Below are positions 1-6,909 of a stretch of DNA of 32,983 nt, piece after piece. The position numbers were made by a program, and so were the translations under genes. Each line of letters starts with the position of its first letter. Position 1 is the first letter of the stretch. The DNA is from Hyphomonas sp. (GTDB taxonomy: Bacteria > Pseudomonadota > Alphaproteobacteria > Caulobacterales > Hyphomonadaceae), in NCBI GenBank assembly GCA_013791775.1, contig VMTE01000038.1, positions 1-32,983 on the forward strand, written 5' to 3'. The notes under the pieces are model-generated. The model ran no database searches. It was not told where the DNA came from and saw nothing but the letters and a program-made list of their open reading frames with translations.

Positions 1-140
1 CTCCTACCGGAACCTCGCTCTTGTCCATGCCGACTGCCGCCGCGCGGCAAAACAGGGACTTGCTTGAGCCGTGTGCGGGGAAACTTGCAAGCACGGTTCT
101 GAGGGGGCGGGCCGGTGGCAACACCGGCCTGCTACCCGAC
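1..140 (+). mobile_element. Group II intron, 3' end (partial)
   Basis: This is the 3' part of a bacterial group II intron; the ribozyme core and its reverse transcriptase/maturase would lie upstream, outside the window. Domain V is canonical at 66-99 and a domain VI hairpin follows at 110-129. The probable intron end is the AC at 139-140, after the tail CTACCCGAC, with A134 well placed as branch-point adenosine. Immediately downstream the reading frame becomes the C-terminal part of an ArdA protein, so the intron interrupts that gene. Bases 1-65 are probably the end of domain IV and show no gene. The exact 3' boundary is inferred from the AY rule and from the resumption of protein homology. 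Confidence 0.88.
66..129 (+). ncRNA. Group II intron domains V and VI
   Basis: Domain V folds as an 8-bp lower stem (66-73 with 92-99), a two-base bulge (A90 G91), an upper stem (74-79 with 84-89) and a GAAA tetraloop at 80-83. The catalytic AGC triad is at 67-69. This is the standard architecture of the family. Domain VI is a perfect 8-bp hairpin (110-117 with 122-129) with a GCAA loop. The G-run at 103-107 could pair with CCC at 135-137 to form the base of domain VI and leave A134 unpaired for lariat formation. The pairings are read directly from the sequence; the intron class cannot be assigned without the upstream part. Confidence 0.88.
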
Positions 141-487
141 ATTACGAAGGCTTCGAAGGCGCGCACCTTTCCGAGTACGCCTCGTTCGAGACCGTGTGCG
201 AGCTTGCCGAATTCATCGGCGAGCATGGCGAACTTGCCTCCCGCATCTATGGACACTACGGCAACGACCTTGAACAGGCGCGCGCCGCGTTCGAGGATTA
301 TGCAGGCGAATATCGCAGCGCGGCTGACTTTGCCGAGGAGCTTCACACCGAACTCGGCACGCAGGTCCCCGAGAGCCTCAGCTACTATATCGACTGGCAG
401 GCACTCGCCCGCGACATGGCGCTCAATGGCGAGATCATGGTGTTCCAGACCGGCTTCGACGAAGTCCATGTCTTCTGGTCGCGGTAG
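141..487 (+). CDS. ardA: ArdA-family antirestriction protein, 3' exon
   Basis: This is the C-terminal part, about 115 residues, of an ArdA antirestriction protein, a DNA-mimic protein that blocks type I restriction enzymes when a mobile element enters a new host. The reading frame resumes at YEGFEG just after the intron end and runs through the acidic, Asp/Glu-rich body (segments such as ELAEFIGEHGEL and DYAGEYRSAADFAEEL) to the typical C-terminus FDEVHVFWSR. ArdA proteins are about 165-180 residues, so some 50-60 N-terminal residues should lie beyond the intron, outside the window. The codon split at the junction fits phase-1 insertion, with the 5' exon supplying the first base of an Asp codon. 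Function therefore depends on intron splicing. The formal open frame starting at 71 reads through intron RNA and is not a real N-terminus. Confidence 0.85.
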
Positions 488-501
488 GGGAGGGCACGGA
501 C

Positions 502-714
502 ATGACCCCCGAAACCACCCAGCACCGGTTCACCCTCGAAGAACTGCAGCAGGCGGACGAATGGTCCGAGGGCTTCTGCCTCGTCTGCCGCGCACCGCGT
601 AACGCCTGTGAGCCGGACGCGAGCGGCTATCAATGCGATGAATGCGGCGAGCCCGCCGTCTACGGCCCGCACTGGATCGCCATCGCAGGCCTGTTTGCGG
701 AGGGCGAAGCATGA
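502..714 (+). CDS. Small zinc-ribbon protein of unknown function
   Basis: This 70-residue protein contains two CxxC knuckles, CLVC and CDEC, about 17 residues apart. That is the pattern of a small zinc ribbon. No other domain is visible. It begins 14 bp after ardA, and its stop overlaps the start of the next gene (ATGA), so it is translated as part of the ardA-to-parB run. I do not recognise a named family. A nucleic-acid or protein-binding accessory role in the mobile element is possible, but only the metal-binding pattern is seen. Confidence 0.7.
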   Translation: MTPETTQHRFTLEELQQADEWSEGFCLVCRAPRNACEPDASGYQCDECGEPAVYGPHWIAIAGLFAEGEA

Positions 715-1184
715 CGTTCGCTCAAGGCTTCCAATCTTTTGTCTGCCCCGACGATGTCATCAGCTGTGAGGCCGGGCCCTTCACCGTCTTGGCGCAGATT
801 GTGCCGGACGATTGTCCGGACGCACCGGATCAGCGCCAGGACGGCTTCTGGCCCTCGCTCTATGCCGATGCGCCGGGGTTCATCGGCCCCGGGCCAAACC
901 ACCGCCAGCGGTTTGCCGAGGCGCAGGCCAAGGCTGAAGCCGTCATGGAAGGGTGGCGCAAAGGTGAATGGTTCTACTGCGGGATCGTGCTGTCGGTTGC
1001 GCTGGAGGGCGTGGTGCTCGCATCTCACGCGGCCAGCCTTTGGAGCATCGAGGCGAACTTTCCGGGAACGGATAACAGCTACCTCACCGAGGTCGCGAAC
1101 GAACTGCTCCCGGAGGCCATCGCTGTGGCCCGTGAAACGCTCGCGCGGATCGCCCGCCATGCCGACACTCGGGAGCGCGCATGA
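711..1184 (+). CDS. Hypothetical protein of the element backbone
   Basis: This 157-residue protein is of unknown function. The start at 711 is preferred over the longer frame from 642: it overlaps the preceding stop as ATGA, has a GAGGGCG ribosome-binding site just upstream, and the extra N-terminal residues would be Arg-rich shadow sequence. The protein is acidic and soluble-looking, with no signal peptide or membrane segment. Its C-terminal third (EVANELLPEAIAVARETL) looks helical. It ends in another ATGA overlap with the next frame, which indicates translational coupling. No function is proposed. Confidence 0.65.
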   Translation: MTFAQGFQSFVCPDDVISCEAGPFTVLAQIVPDDCPDAPDQRQDGFWPSLYADAPGFIGPGPNHRQRFAEAQAKAEAVMEGWRKGEWFYCGIVLSVALEGVVLASHAASLWSIEANFPGTDNSYLTEVANELLPEAIAVARETLARIARHADTRERA

Positions 1185-1435
1185 TGCCCGACATCTTCGA
1201 ACAGCTGCTCGGCTCGCGCCCGTCGCTGACGCTCGACATCGAGCAGGGCTTTGTCACCGCTATCTGGGTGGAAGGCCGCTGCCCGAATGTGAAGATCCGG
1301 GATTTCGATCTCGGCGCCAGTGCAGCCGATGCTTCGCTCGACACCTTCGGCGCGCCGTTCGTGCCGATCAACTGGCACCTGCCGCCATGGCGGCTGGGCC
1401 TCGCCCTCGCACCCCCACACCTGTTTCCATTCTGA
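1181..1435 (+). CDS. Small hypothetical protein
   Basis: This 84-residue protein is unknown. It starts in an ATGA overlap with the upstream gene; 1184 is an alternative ATG one codon later. It ends at the Shine-Dalgarno sequence of the parB-like gene. The sequence alternates hydrophobic and charged residues in a way compatible with a small beta-rich fold (LTLDIEQGFVTAIWVEGRCPNV) and has a Pro-rich hydrophobic tail. It lies inside the tightly packed ardA-parB run, which supports it being real, but it has no recognisable domain. Confidence 0.55.
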   Translation: MMPDIFEQLLGSRPSLTLDIEQGFVTAIWVEGRCPNVKIRDFDLGASAADASLDTFGAPFVPINWHLPPWRLGLALAPPHLFPF

Positions 1436-1446
1436 GGAGTTACCCC

Positions 1447-3216
1447 ATGTCACAACCTGCTCTGATCCATATCGAGCTCAGCAAGCTCAGCATTTCCAAA
1501 CTCAACATGCGCCATGGGCGGAAAGCTCCGGATGTCTCCGACATCCTGCCGTCGATCCGCGAGAAGGGTATCCGCCAGACGCTCCTCATCCGGCGTGAAG
1601 GCGAGACCTATGGCATCGTCGCCGGACGCCGCCGGTTCTTTGCGCTCCAGCAGATTGCGAAGGAGAGCGGCACCGATCCGCTCGTGCCCTGCGCTGTGAT
1701 GGCGGAAGGCGATGTGGCGTCAGCCATTGAGGCCTCGATCATCGAGAATGTCGCCCGCCTGCCTGCCACCGAGATGGAGCAGTACACGGCCTTCCGGAAA
1801 CTTCACGACGAAAGCCGGACCGTAGAGGAGATCGCGGGCTTCTTTGGTGTGACCGAACTGAATGTCAGGCGGGTGCTGGCGCTGGCTGCGCTCAGCGCAC
1901 CAATCCGCAAGCTATACGCCGATGAGGAGATCGACCGCGAAACGGTTCGGGCGCTGACGCTCGCCACACCTGCGCAACAGGCGGACTGGCTCAAACTCTG
2001 GAACAGCGAGACCGAGCGCGCCCCGATGGGGCGGGCCTGCCGCGCGTGGATCACCGGCGGGAGCGCGATCACAACCGATAAGGCGCTGTTCGACCTCGCC
2101 GGTTACACCGGCGCGGTGATTGCCGACCTGTTCGGCGAGACGGCAGTGTTTGCAGACGCAGCCGCGTTCTGGGAGGCACAAGGCGCCGTGATCGCTGGTC
2201 GCGTCGATAGCTACCGCCAGCGCGGCTGGGCAGATGTGATCCTGTTGGAACGCGGCGCATACTTCCAGCGCTGGGACTATGTCCAGACGACCAAGAAGCA
2301 GGGCGGCAAGGTCATCGTTGAGCAGCGTCACGACGGCACGGTGACGTTCCATGAAGGCTGGCTGAAAGCTGCCGAAGCCCGCAAGGCCAGGACGGCCACG
2401 GTCAGTGGCGAAACCGCCCCGGAAACAGATATGCGGCCCGAGATGTCCGGCCCGATGGCGGACTATATCGGCCTGCACCGGCACGCCATTGCGCAGGCGA
2501 GCCTGATCCGGAACCCGGCTATCGCAATGCGCCTGATGGCGGCCCATGCGCTGTGCGGATCATCGCTCTGGAACGTGCGGCTGCACATGCCGGGCGCCGT
2601 GAAGGAATTGACGATTGCCAGCGTCGAGAGTGGCGCAGCAGCAGCGGAAGTCGGAACCGCTCGTGAACACACCGAGACGCTGTTCGAGGCCCTCGGGGCC
2701 CCGGTCCCGCGCCGGAGCGGAGACGCCTATCACTTGTGCGAGATGATTGCGGCCTTGCTGGCCATGTCCGATGCCGAAGTGGTGCAGGTGATGGCGCTGG
2801 CGATGGCGGAGACGCTTGAGTCCGGCGGGCCCGCTGTCGAGGCTGTGCTGCATGCCTGCGGCACTGACCCGGCAGGGTTCTGGAAACCGGATGAGGCGTT
2901 CTTCGATCTGCTGCGCGACAAGCGGGTGATCACCGCTTTCATCGCCAACGCTGTCTCGCCTGAGGCTGCGGCCGAGGTCGAGGACGCCACCGCCAAAGCG
3001 CAGAAGGCGCAGCTGGCAGAAGCGCTCGTGTCCCGCGAGACCTTGCTCGACAGCGCATGGATGCCGGGTTGGATGCATGTGCCACCCGACCGCCATATCG
3101 AGGGCGCAGCCAGTCCGCCTGCTGATGCCTGGAACCGGATTGCCGGACTGTTCGAGACGAATACCGAGCAGGAATCCGGCGCCGGACCATCGTCTGCTGA
3201 AGCCAACGCTGCCTGA
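1447..3216 (+). CDS. ParB/RepB/Spo0J-like nuclease-domain protein
   Basis: This 589-residue protein has an N-terminal ParB domain: residues about 1-110 include the GRRR box (VAGRRRFFALQ) and the ENVARLP segment, followed by a helix-turn-helix region (TVEEIAGFFGVTELNVRRVL). ParB proteins of this type bind DNA and act in partition or regulation of plasmids and integrative elements. It is about twice the length of a chromosomal ParB. The roughly 380-residue C-terminal part has no domain I can name and is typical of large ParB-like proteins on mobile elements. The start at 1447 is set by GAGGAG at 1434-1439 and by loss of homology upstream; the open frame extending back to 739 is a shadow. No parA is adjacent. 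The gene ends 30 bp before a strong terminator. Confidence 0.85.
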   Translation: MSQPALIHIELSKLSISKLNMRHGRKAPDVSDILPSIREKGIRQTLLIRREGETYGIVAGRRRFFALQQIAKESGTDPLVPCAVMAEGDVASAIEASIIENVARLPATEMEQYTAFRKLHDESRTVEEIAGFFGVTELNVRRVLALAALSAPIRKLYADEEIDRETVRALTLATPAQQADWLKLWNSETERAPMGRACRAWITGGSAITTDKALFDLAGYTGAVIADLFGETAVFADAAAFWEAQGAVIAGRVDSYRQRGWADVILLERGAYFQRWDYVQTTKKQGGKVIVEQRHDGTVTFHEGWLKAAEARKARTATVSGETAPETDMRPEMSGPMADYIGLHRHAIAQASLIRNPAIAMRLMAAHALCGSSLWNVRLHMPGAVKELTIASVESGAAAAEVGTAREHTETLFEALGAPVPRRSGDAYHLCEMIAALLAMSDAEVVQVMALAMAETLESGGPAVEAVLHACGTDPAGFWKPDEAFFDLLRDKRVITAFIANAVSPEAAAEVEDATAKAQKAQLAEALVSRETLLDSAWMPGWMHVPPDRHIEGAASPPADAWNRIAGLFETNTEQESGAGPSSAEANAA

Positions 3217-3245
3217 GTTCTTCGTCTCCTCTCAGGCAGCATGGA

Positions 3246-3278
3246 GCCGCCCGGTGCTTGCCGCCGGGCGGCTTTTTT
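3246..3278 (+). terminator. Rho-independent terminator after parB-like gene
   Basis: A 9-bp GC-only perfect stem (3246-3254 with 3264-3272) with a 9-nt loop is followed by six T at 3273-3278. It lies 30 bp after the parB-like stop codon and closes the ardA-parB transcription unit. The intergenic stretch beyond it, up to 3477, shows no convincing gene. Confidence 0.9.
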
Positions 3279-3477
3279 GCGCGGGGGTCTCTGCGCGGAT
3301 CAGGGGGACCAGGGCTCAAAACGCGTAACATAATGATCGAGACTACGTCTTACTTCCGAGTGATCAAGCAACACGCATTGCAACGGAGCATCTGTTCATT
3401 GCCACAACCCGCCTCTCGTGGGCAGGCCAATATCCTGAACATCTGTTTGCGAACGATCTCAACAGCAGAAACAGGCA

Positions 3478-3927
3478 TTAATCAGGGATTCGTGTGGGAC
3501 ATGATTCAGGTCTGCTTTCGTCGAGGAGGTGATTGATCAGTGCGCAATCAGATGTCTCGTCGCCGGTGCACTCCTCGAGAATATCTTCAAGTCTCTGCTC
3601 TAAGAATTGAAGAGCAACAATCCGTGCACGGATATTGTGCTGGTGTCTGGCTGCGAGGGTTTTGATGCTGGCGCAGCTTGACATGCCGTCATTTAGCCCC
3701 AGCAGGGATCGCACGTCGCCCACTGTAAATCCCAGGCCACGCGCCTGAAGGATAAAGCGCAAACGGGCTTGGTCCGCGCCTGAATATAGCCGATGCCCAC
3801 GAGCTGAGCGGTCAGGTTCGCGAAGTAAACCGATCTTTTCATAATAACGAATGGTTTCAAGGTTGCAGCCTAACCGGCTCGCCAACTCGGCCCGCCTTAG
3901 CGTCGCTCTCGACGATGTGATGTCCAT
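3478..3927 (-). CDS. merR: MerR-type mercury-responsive regulator
   Basis: This 149-residue MerR-family activator/repressor has an N-terminal winged-helix region (ASRLGCNLETIRYYEKIGLL), the family signature with YYE, and a long dimerisation helix. Metal-site cysteines are C85 (at the position that marks divalent-metal sensors), C120 and C128. C120 and C128 are separated by seven residues, one fewer than in Tn501 MerR and equal to CueR spacing. The adjacent divergent merTPA genes make mercury the likely inducer. The start at 3927 is chosen because homology begins at MDITSS; the longer frame to 4116 would run through the promoter and into merT. It probably represses its own divergent transcription and twists the merT promoter when bound to Hg(II). 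Confidence 0.88.
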   Translation of the reverse strand: MDITSSRATLRRAELASRLGCNLETIRYYEKIGLLREPDRSARGHRLYSGADQARLRFILQARGLGFTVGDVRSLLGLNDGMSSCASIKTLAARHQHNIRARIVALQFLEQRLEDILEECTGDETSDCALINHLLDESRPESCPTRIPD

Positions 3928-3941
3928 GCCGAATTCTCCGC

Positions 3942-3972
3942 TTGCGTCTGTACCAACTACAGACCGTAACAA
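3942..3972 (+). promoter_or_regulatory. mer promoter and MerR operator
   Basis: The -35 box TTGCGT (3942-3947) and -10 box TAACAA (3967-3972) are separated by 19 bp, the over-long spacer characteristic of MerR-activated promoters. Between them sits a perfect 7-bp inverted repeat, GTCTGTA (3946-3952) and TACAGAC (3958-3964), with a 5-bp centre. Predicted transcription starts near 3979, upstream of merT. The box lies 15 bp from the merR start, so one operator can control both directions. Confidence 0.85.
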
Positions 3973-4006
3973 GAAGAAGAACAGAAGGCCAATGGGATCG
4001 GCAGAG

Positions 4007-4381
4007 ATGTCAGACAAGACGACCAGTTCTGGAAATGATCGCAGATCAAGTTGGCTTACCGCAGGTGGCATTCTTGGGGCCGTCCTCGCCTCATCGTGTT
4101 GCATCCTTCCGCTCATGCTGATCAGCGCCGGGGTGTCTGGTGCTTGGATCGGTCAGCTGACGGTGCTTGAGCCCTACAAACCGGCTTTCATGCTTATCGC
4201 GGCTGGGTTTCTTGCTGCTGGCTTTTGGGAAGTTTATTTTCGGAAGGGTAGGCATTGTGAGGATGGCAGCTACTGTGCCCGTCCCGCTTCCTCTCGGATA
4301 AAGCAGATCGCTCTTTGGGGCGGCGCATTCATCGTAGTTGCGGCTCTGACCATCGATACTTGGGCGCCTCTATTTTATTGA
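4007..4381 (+). CDS. merT: Mercuric transport protein MerT
   Basis: This 124-residue inner-membrane protein with three predicted helices imports Hg(II) from periplasmic MerP to cytoplasmic MerA. The vicinal pair C31-C32 lies in the first helix (SSCCILPLM), and a second cysteine pair, C84 and C90, lies in the cytoplasmic loop between helices 2 and 3 (CEDGSYC), both as in the MerT family. The length fits the family (about 116 residues). The start at 4007 begins MSDKTT and lies downstream of the predicted transcription start; 3992 (MGSAE) is an in-frame alternative. It is followed 15 bp later by merP. Confidence 0.9.
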   Translation: MSDKTTSSGNDRRSSWLTAGGILGAVLASSCCILPLMLISAGVSGAWIGQLTVLEPYKPAFMLIAAGFLAAGFWEVYFRKGRHCEDGSYCARPASSRIKQIALWGGAFIVVAALTIDTWAPLFY

Positions 4382-4396
4382 GCAAGGAGAGCACGG

Positions 4397-4717
4397 ATGA
4401 AGCGAACATGGATAGTTGCCGGATTGGCCGGATTGGCGGTTGTCGGCGGAATGGCGCTTGCTGGCGCGCAGTCCCGGCAGACGGGGGTCGCAGAAGCTCA
4501 GCAGACGACGGCCCGCTTTTCCGTTGAGAACATGACCTGCGCCACATGTCCCATATCGGTGAAAAAGGCGATGATGCGCGTGGATGGCGTCAAGTCTGTG
4601 AAGATCGATTTTAGGACGAAGACCGCGGAGGTTGTTTATGATCCGGCGGCCACGTCACCGGAAATGATTGCCGCGGCTTCAACCAATGTCGGGTATCCGG
4701 CGGTCCGGACCAGTTGA
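4397..4717 (+). CDS. merP: Periplasmic mercury-binding protein MerP
   Basis: This 106-residue protein has an N-terminal signal sequence (hydrophobic run about residues 5-23, ending AGAQS) and one heavy-metal-associated (HMA) domain with the motif MTCATC, cysteines C48 and C51. MerP captures Hg(II) in the periplasm and hands it to MerT. The start has a good ribosome-binding site, AAGGAGA at 4385-4390. It is slightly longer than typical MerP (about 91 residues) because of a linker between the signal sequence and the HMA domain. Confidence 0.9.
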   Translation: MKRTWIVAGLAGLAVVGGMALAGAQSRQTGVAEAQQTTARFSVENMTCATCPISVKKAMMRVDGVKSVKIDFRTKTAEVVYDPAATSPEMIAAASTNVGYPAVRTS

Positions 4718-4899
4718 TGATCAGAGCGCATAATGTGATTTGCGCTGCTCGGTGCGTGGAAGGCCGACACCCAGATCGGGTCGTACCGTGAGAGCTGTTC
4801 CGGTGACTTCGAAACCGCTCTGCGCGAACCGTTACTCATGGAACAACCCGGCTTCGCGCTATCCCCCGGTTCACGACACCAAGGTCCAAGGAAAGCTGA

Positions 4900-6324
4900 A
4901 TGAGAGACGATTGTTGCCCGCTGAAGAATGAATACGACCTGGCCGTGATTGGTGCCGGGTCGGCTGGCTTCTCCGCCGCCATAACGGCCGCAGAGGGTGG
5001 TATGCGTGTCGCACTTATAGGTCACGGCACGATTGGCGGCACTTGTGTAAACGTCGGATGCGTGCCCTCCAAGACGATGATCCGCGCCGCTGAGGCGCTG
5101 CATGGCGCGCAGTCGGTTCATCGGTTCCAGGGCCTCTGGGGAGACGCGCAGGTTTCAGACTGGGCGGCTTTGATCGCAGCAAAGGACGATCTCGTCGCGA
5201 CCCTTCGGCAGAAGAAGTACGCCGATCTTCTGCCCGGCTACAACGGCGTGACTTACATAGACGAAGGGCCAGCCCGGCTCGTCCCCGGCGGTGTCGAGGT
5301 CGGCGGGCGCAAGCTCACGGCATCCAGGGTCATTGTTGCGACGGGCGGCCGGCCCACAATGCCCGACATCCCCGGCATTTTTGATGTGCCCACGCTCGAC
5401 AGCACATCGCTGCTGGAGCTCGACCGGCTGCCCGAGAGCCTGATCTTCCTTGGCGGCGGCTATATCGGTGTGGAACTCGCACAGATGATAGCGAGGATGG
5501 GCACACGCGTCACGATCGTTTGCCGTTCGCGCGTGTTGCCGCGCACCGAACCTGAGGTGTCCGAAGCCCTCGCGCATGTATTGCGCGATGAGAATATCTC
5601 GGTTGTTGAAAACGTGACCTATGAAGGCGCACGACTGCAAGGCAGCCGTGCAGTCTTGACGGTGATCATGGACGGCGCCGTGCGCGACCTGACGGCCGAT
5701 TACCTTGTTGCGACGACCGGGCGTACGCCCAACACGAAAGGGTTGGGACTCGAAGAGATGGGTGTTGAGACCGATCCGCTTGGTGCAATCAAGGTTGGCG
5801 AAGACATGGCCACAACTCGTGCCGGCATATACGCTGCCGGCGACGTGACCGACCGGGATCAATTCGTCTATATGGCCGCTTATGGCGCCAAGCTGGCGGC
5901 GCGAAATGCGGTACTGGGAGGGAAGGAATGCTACGACAACGCCGCGATGCCGTGGGTGGTATTCTGTGATCCGCAGATTGCTGGTGTCGGTCTGACCGAG
6001 GCGCAGGCTTACGCCGCGGGCTATGATGTCAAGACCAGCGTGCTTCCGCTTGAGAATGTTCCTCGGGCGCTCGCGGCACGCAATACCACAGGGCTGATCA
6101 AGTTGGTCGCAGACCGGGCTAATGACCGGTTACTCGGTGGTGTGATCATGGCGCCGGAAGGCGGTGATAGTATCCAGACACTTTCACTGGCACTGAAGTT
6201 CGGCATGACGACAAAGTCGCTCGGCGAAACGATTTTCCCTTATTTAACGACAGTCGAGGGGTTCAAGCTGGCGGCGCAGGCTTTCGACAAGGATGTCGCG
6301 AAACTCTCCTGTTGCGCGGGCTGA
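4900..6324 (+). CDS. merA: Mercuric reductase MerA, no NmerA domain
   Basis: This 474-residue flavoprotein reduces Hg(II) to volatile Hg(0) with NADPH. It has the FAD-binding GAGSAG motif at about residues 18-23, the redox-active pair C49/C54 in TCVNVGCVPSK, the NAD(P)-binding GGGYIGVE, the second FAD motif ending YAAGDVT, and the C-terminal dimerisation domain. The C-terminal vicinal pair C471-C472 (LSCCAG) receives mercury from the partner subunit and separates true MerA from other disulfide reductases. The N-terminal HMA domain (NmerA) is absent; an unusual Cys pair C5-C6 is present instead. The start has AAGGAAAG upstream. A 182-bp gap after merP holds no convincing gene. Confidence 0.95.
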   Translation: MRDDCCPLKNEYDLAVIGAGSAGFSAAITAAEGGMRVALIGHGTIGGTCVNVGCVPSKTMIRAAEALHGAQSVHRFQGLWGDAQVSDWAALIAAKDDLVATLRQKKYADLLPGYNGVTYIDEGPARLVPGGVEVGGRKLTASRVIVATGGRPTMPDIPGIFDVPTLDSTSLLELDRLPESLIFLGGGYIGVELAQMIARMGTRVTIVCRSRVLPRTEPEVSEALAHVLRDENISVVENVTYEGARLQGSRAVLTVIMDGAVRDLTADYLVATTGRTPNTKGLGLEEMGVETDPLGAIKVGEDMATTRAGIYAAGDVTDRDQFVYMAAYGAKLAARNAVLGGKECYDNAAMPWVVFCDPQIAGVGLTEAQAYAAGYDVKTSVLPLENVPRALAARNTTGLIKLVADRANDRLLGGVIMAPEGGDSIQTLSLALKFGMTTKSLGETIFPYLTTVEGFKLAAQAFDKDVAKLSCCAG

Positions 6325-6450
6325 GTCGCCGATTGGCACGCATTTCCTTTTTGCCGGTCAGTCACACCGCTCCACAAAGCGGCCGGGAGCATCACCGGCA
6401 TCAATCGCGAAGTCTCAGACCGGCACAAACCCGCCGGCGTCCAATCCGGC

Positions 6451-6909
6451 TCATTCGGGGTTGCCCGGACGTGCGATTCTGGTGTCCAGGCAATCAGCGC
6501 CCTCGGTCCCTGTGTTGCAGATCGACATGATACGGTAGCTTCCGTCGCGGCCTTGCTTGACCTCGAACGCGACAGTGTCGCCTTCGGAAAATCCAGTGAG
6601 GTCGACATCACCTGCGATGTCGAAACCCATAGTCATCGCGCCCATGCCAACGCCGTCAATGGGGCCGTGATCGATGGTCAGGAAGTCCGATTGGCCCGCC
6701 ACGGATTTGATCGTGCCCGTCGCACGGCCGATCCGCTCGCCGGCGCTGGACAAGTCAGAACTGGCCATCTCCGTCGGCGCGGTCTCGGCCGCCATCTCCA
6801 TCGGCGCCTCCGCTGCCATTGTTTCGGCCGGGCGGGCTTCCTGAGGGTTGCCGCAGGCGGCGAGGCTGAGTGCGGCGAGGCTCGCGGTGATCAGGTTCCG
6901 GGTGTTCAT
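6451..6909 (-). CDS. cusF: CusF-like copper-binding lipoprotein
   Basis: This 152-residue protein has a lipoprotein signal (LSLAAC, lipidated C19), a low-complexity linker rich in Ala/Glu/Met (residues about 25-52), and a C-terminal CusF-like small beta-barrel domain with IDHGPI and MGAMTMGF. CusF proteins bind Cu(I)/Ag(I) in the periplasm and deliver it to the Cus pump. The aromatic tryptophan of E. coli CusF is not visible at the equivalent site. The Met-rich linker may add metal ligands. It is the last gene of the minus-strand efflux operon and its start overlaps the cusA stop (ATGA). An Asp-Cys-containing tail (SICNTGTEGADC) may form a disulfide. Confidence 0.82.
   Translation of the reverse strand: MNTRNLITASLAALSLAACGNPQEARPAETMAAEAPMEMAAETAPTEMASSDLSSAGERIGRATGTIKSVAGQSDFLTIDHGPIDGVGMGAMTMGFDIAGDVDLTGFSEGDTVAFEVKQGRDGSYRIMSICNTGTEGADCLDTRIARPGNPE

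Noticed and set aside
739-1446. N-terminal extension of the parB-like frame
   Set aside because: It overlaps two other genes in a different frame, is Arg/Ser-rich, and a strong ribosome-binding site and family homology start at 1447.
3478-3927. Calling the regulator CueR because of its seven-residue Cys spacing
   Set aside because: C85 marks a divalent-metal sensor and the target operon is clearly merTPA, so MerR is kept with the spacing noted.
3928-4116. Longer merR start
   Set aside because: It would run through the mer promoter and antisense to merT; MerR homology begins at 3927.
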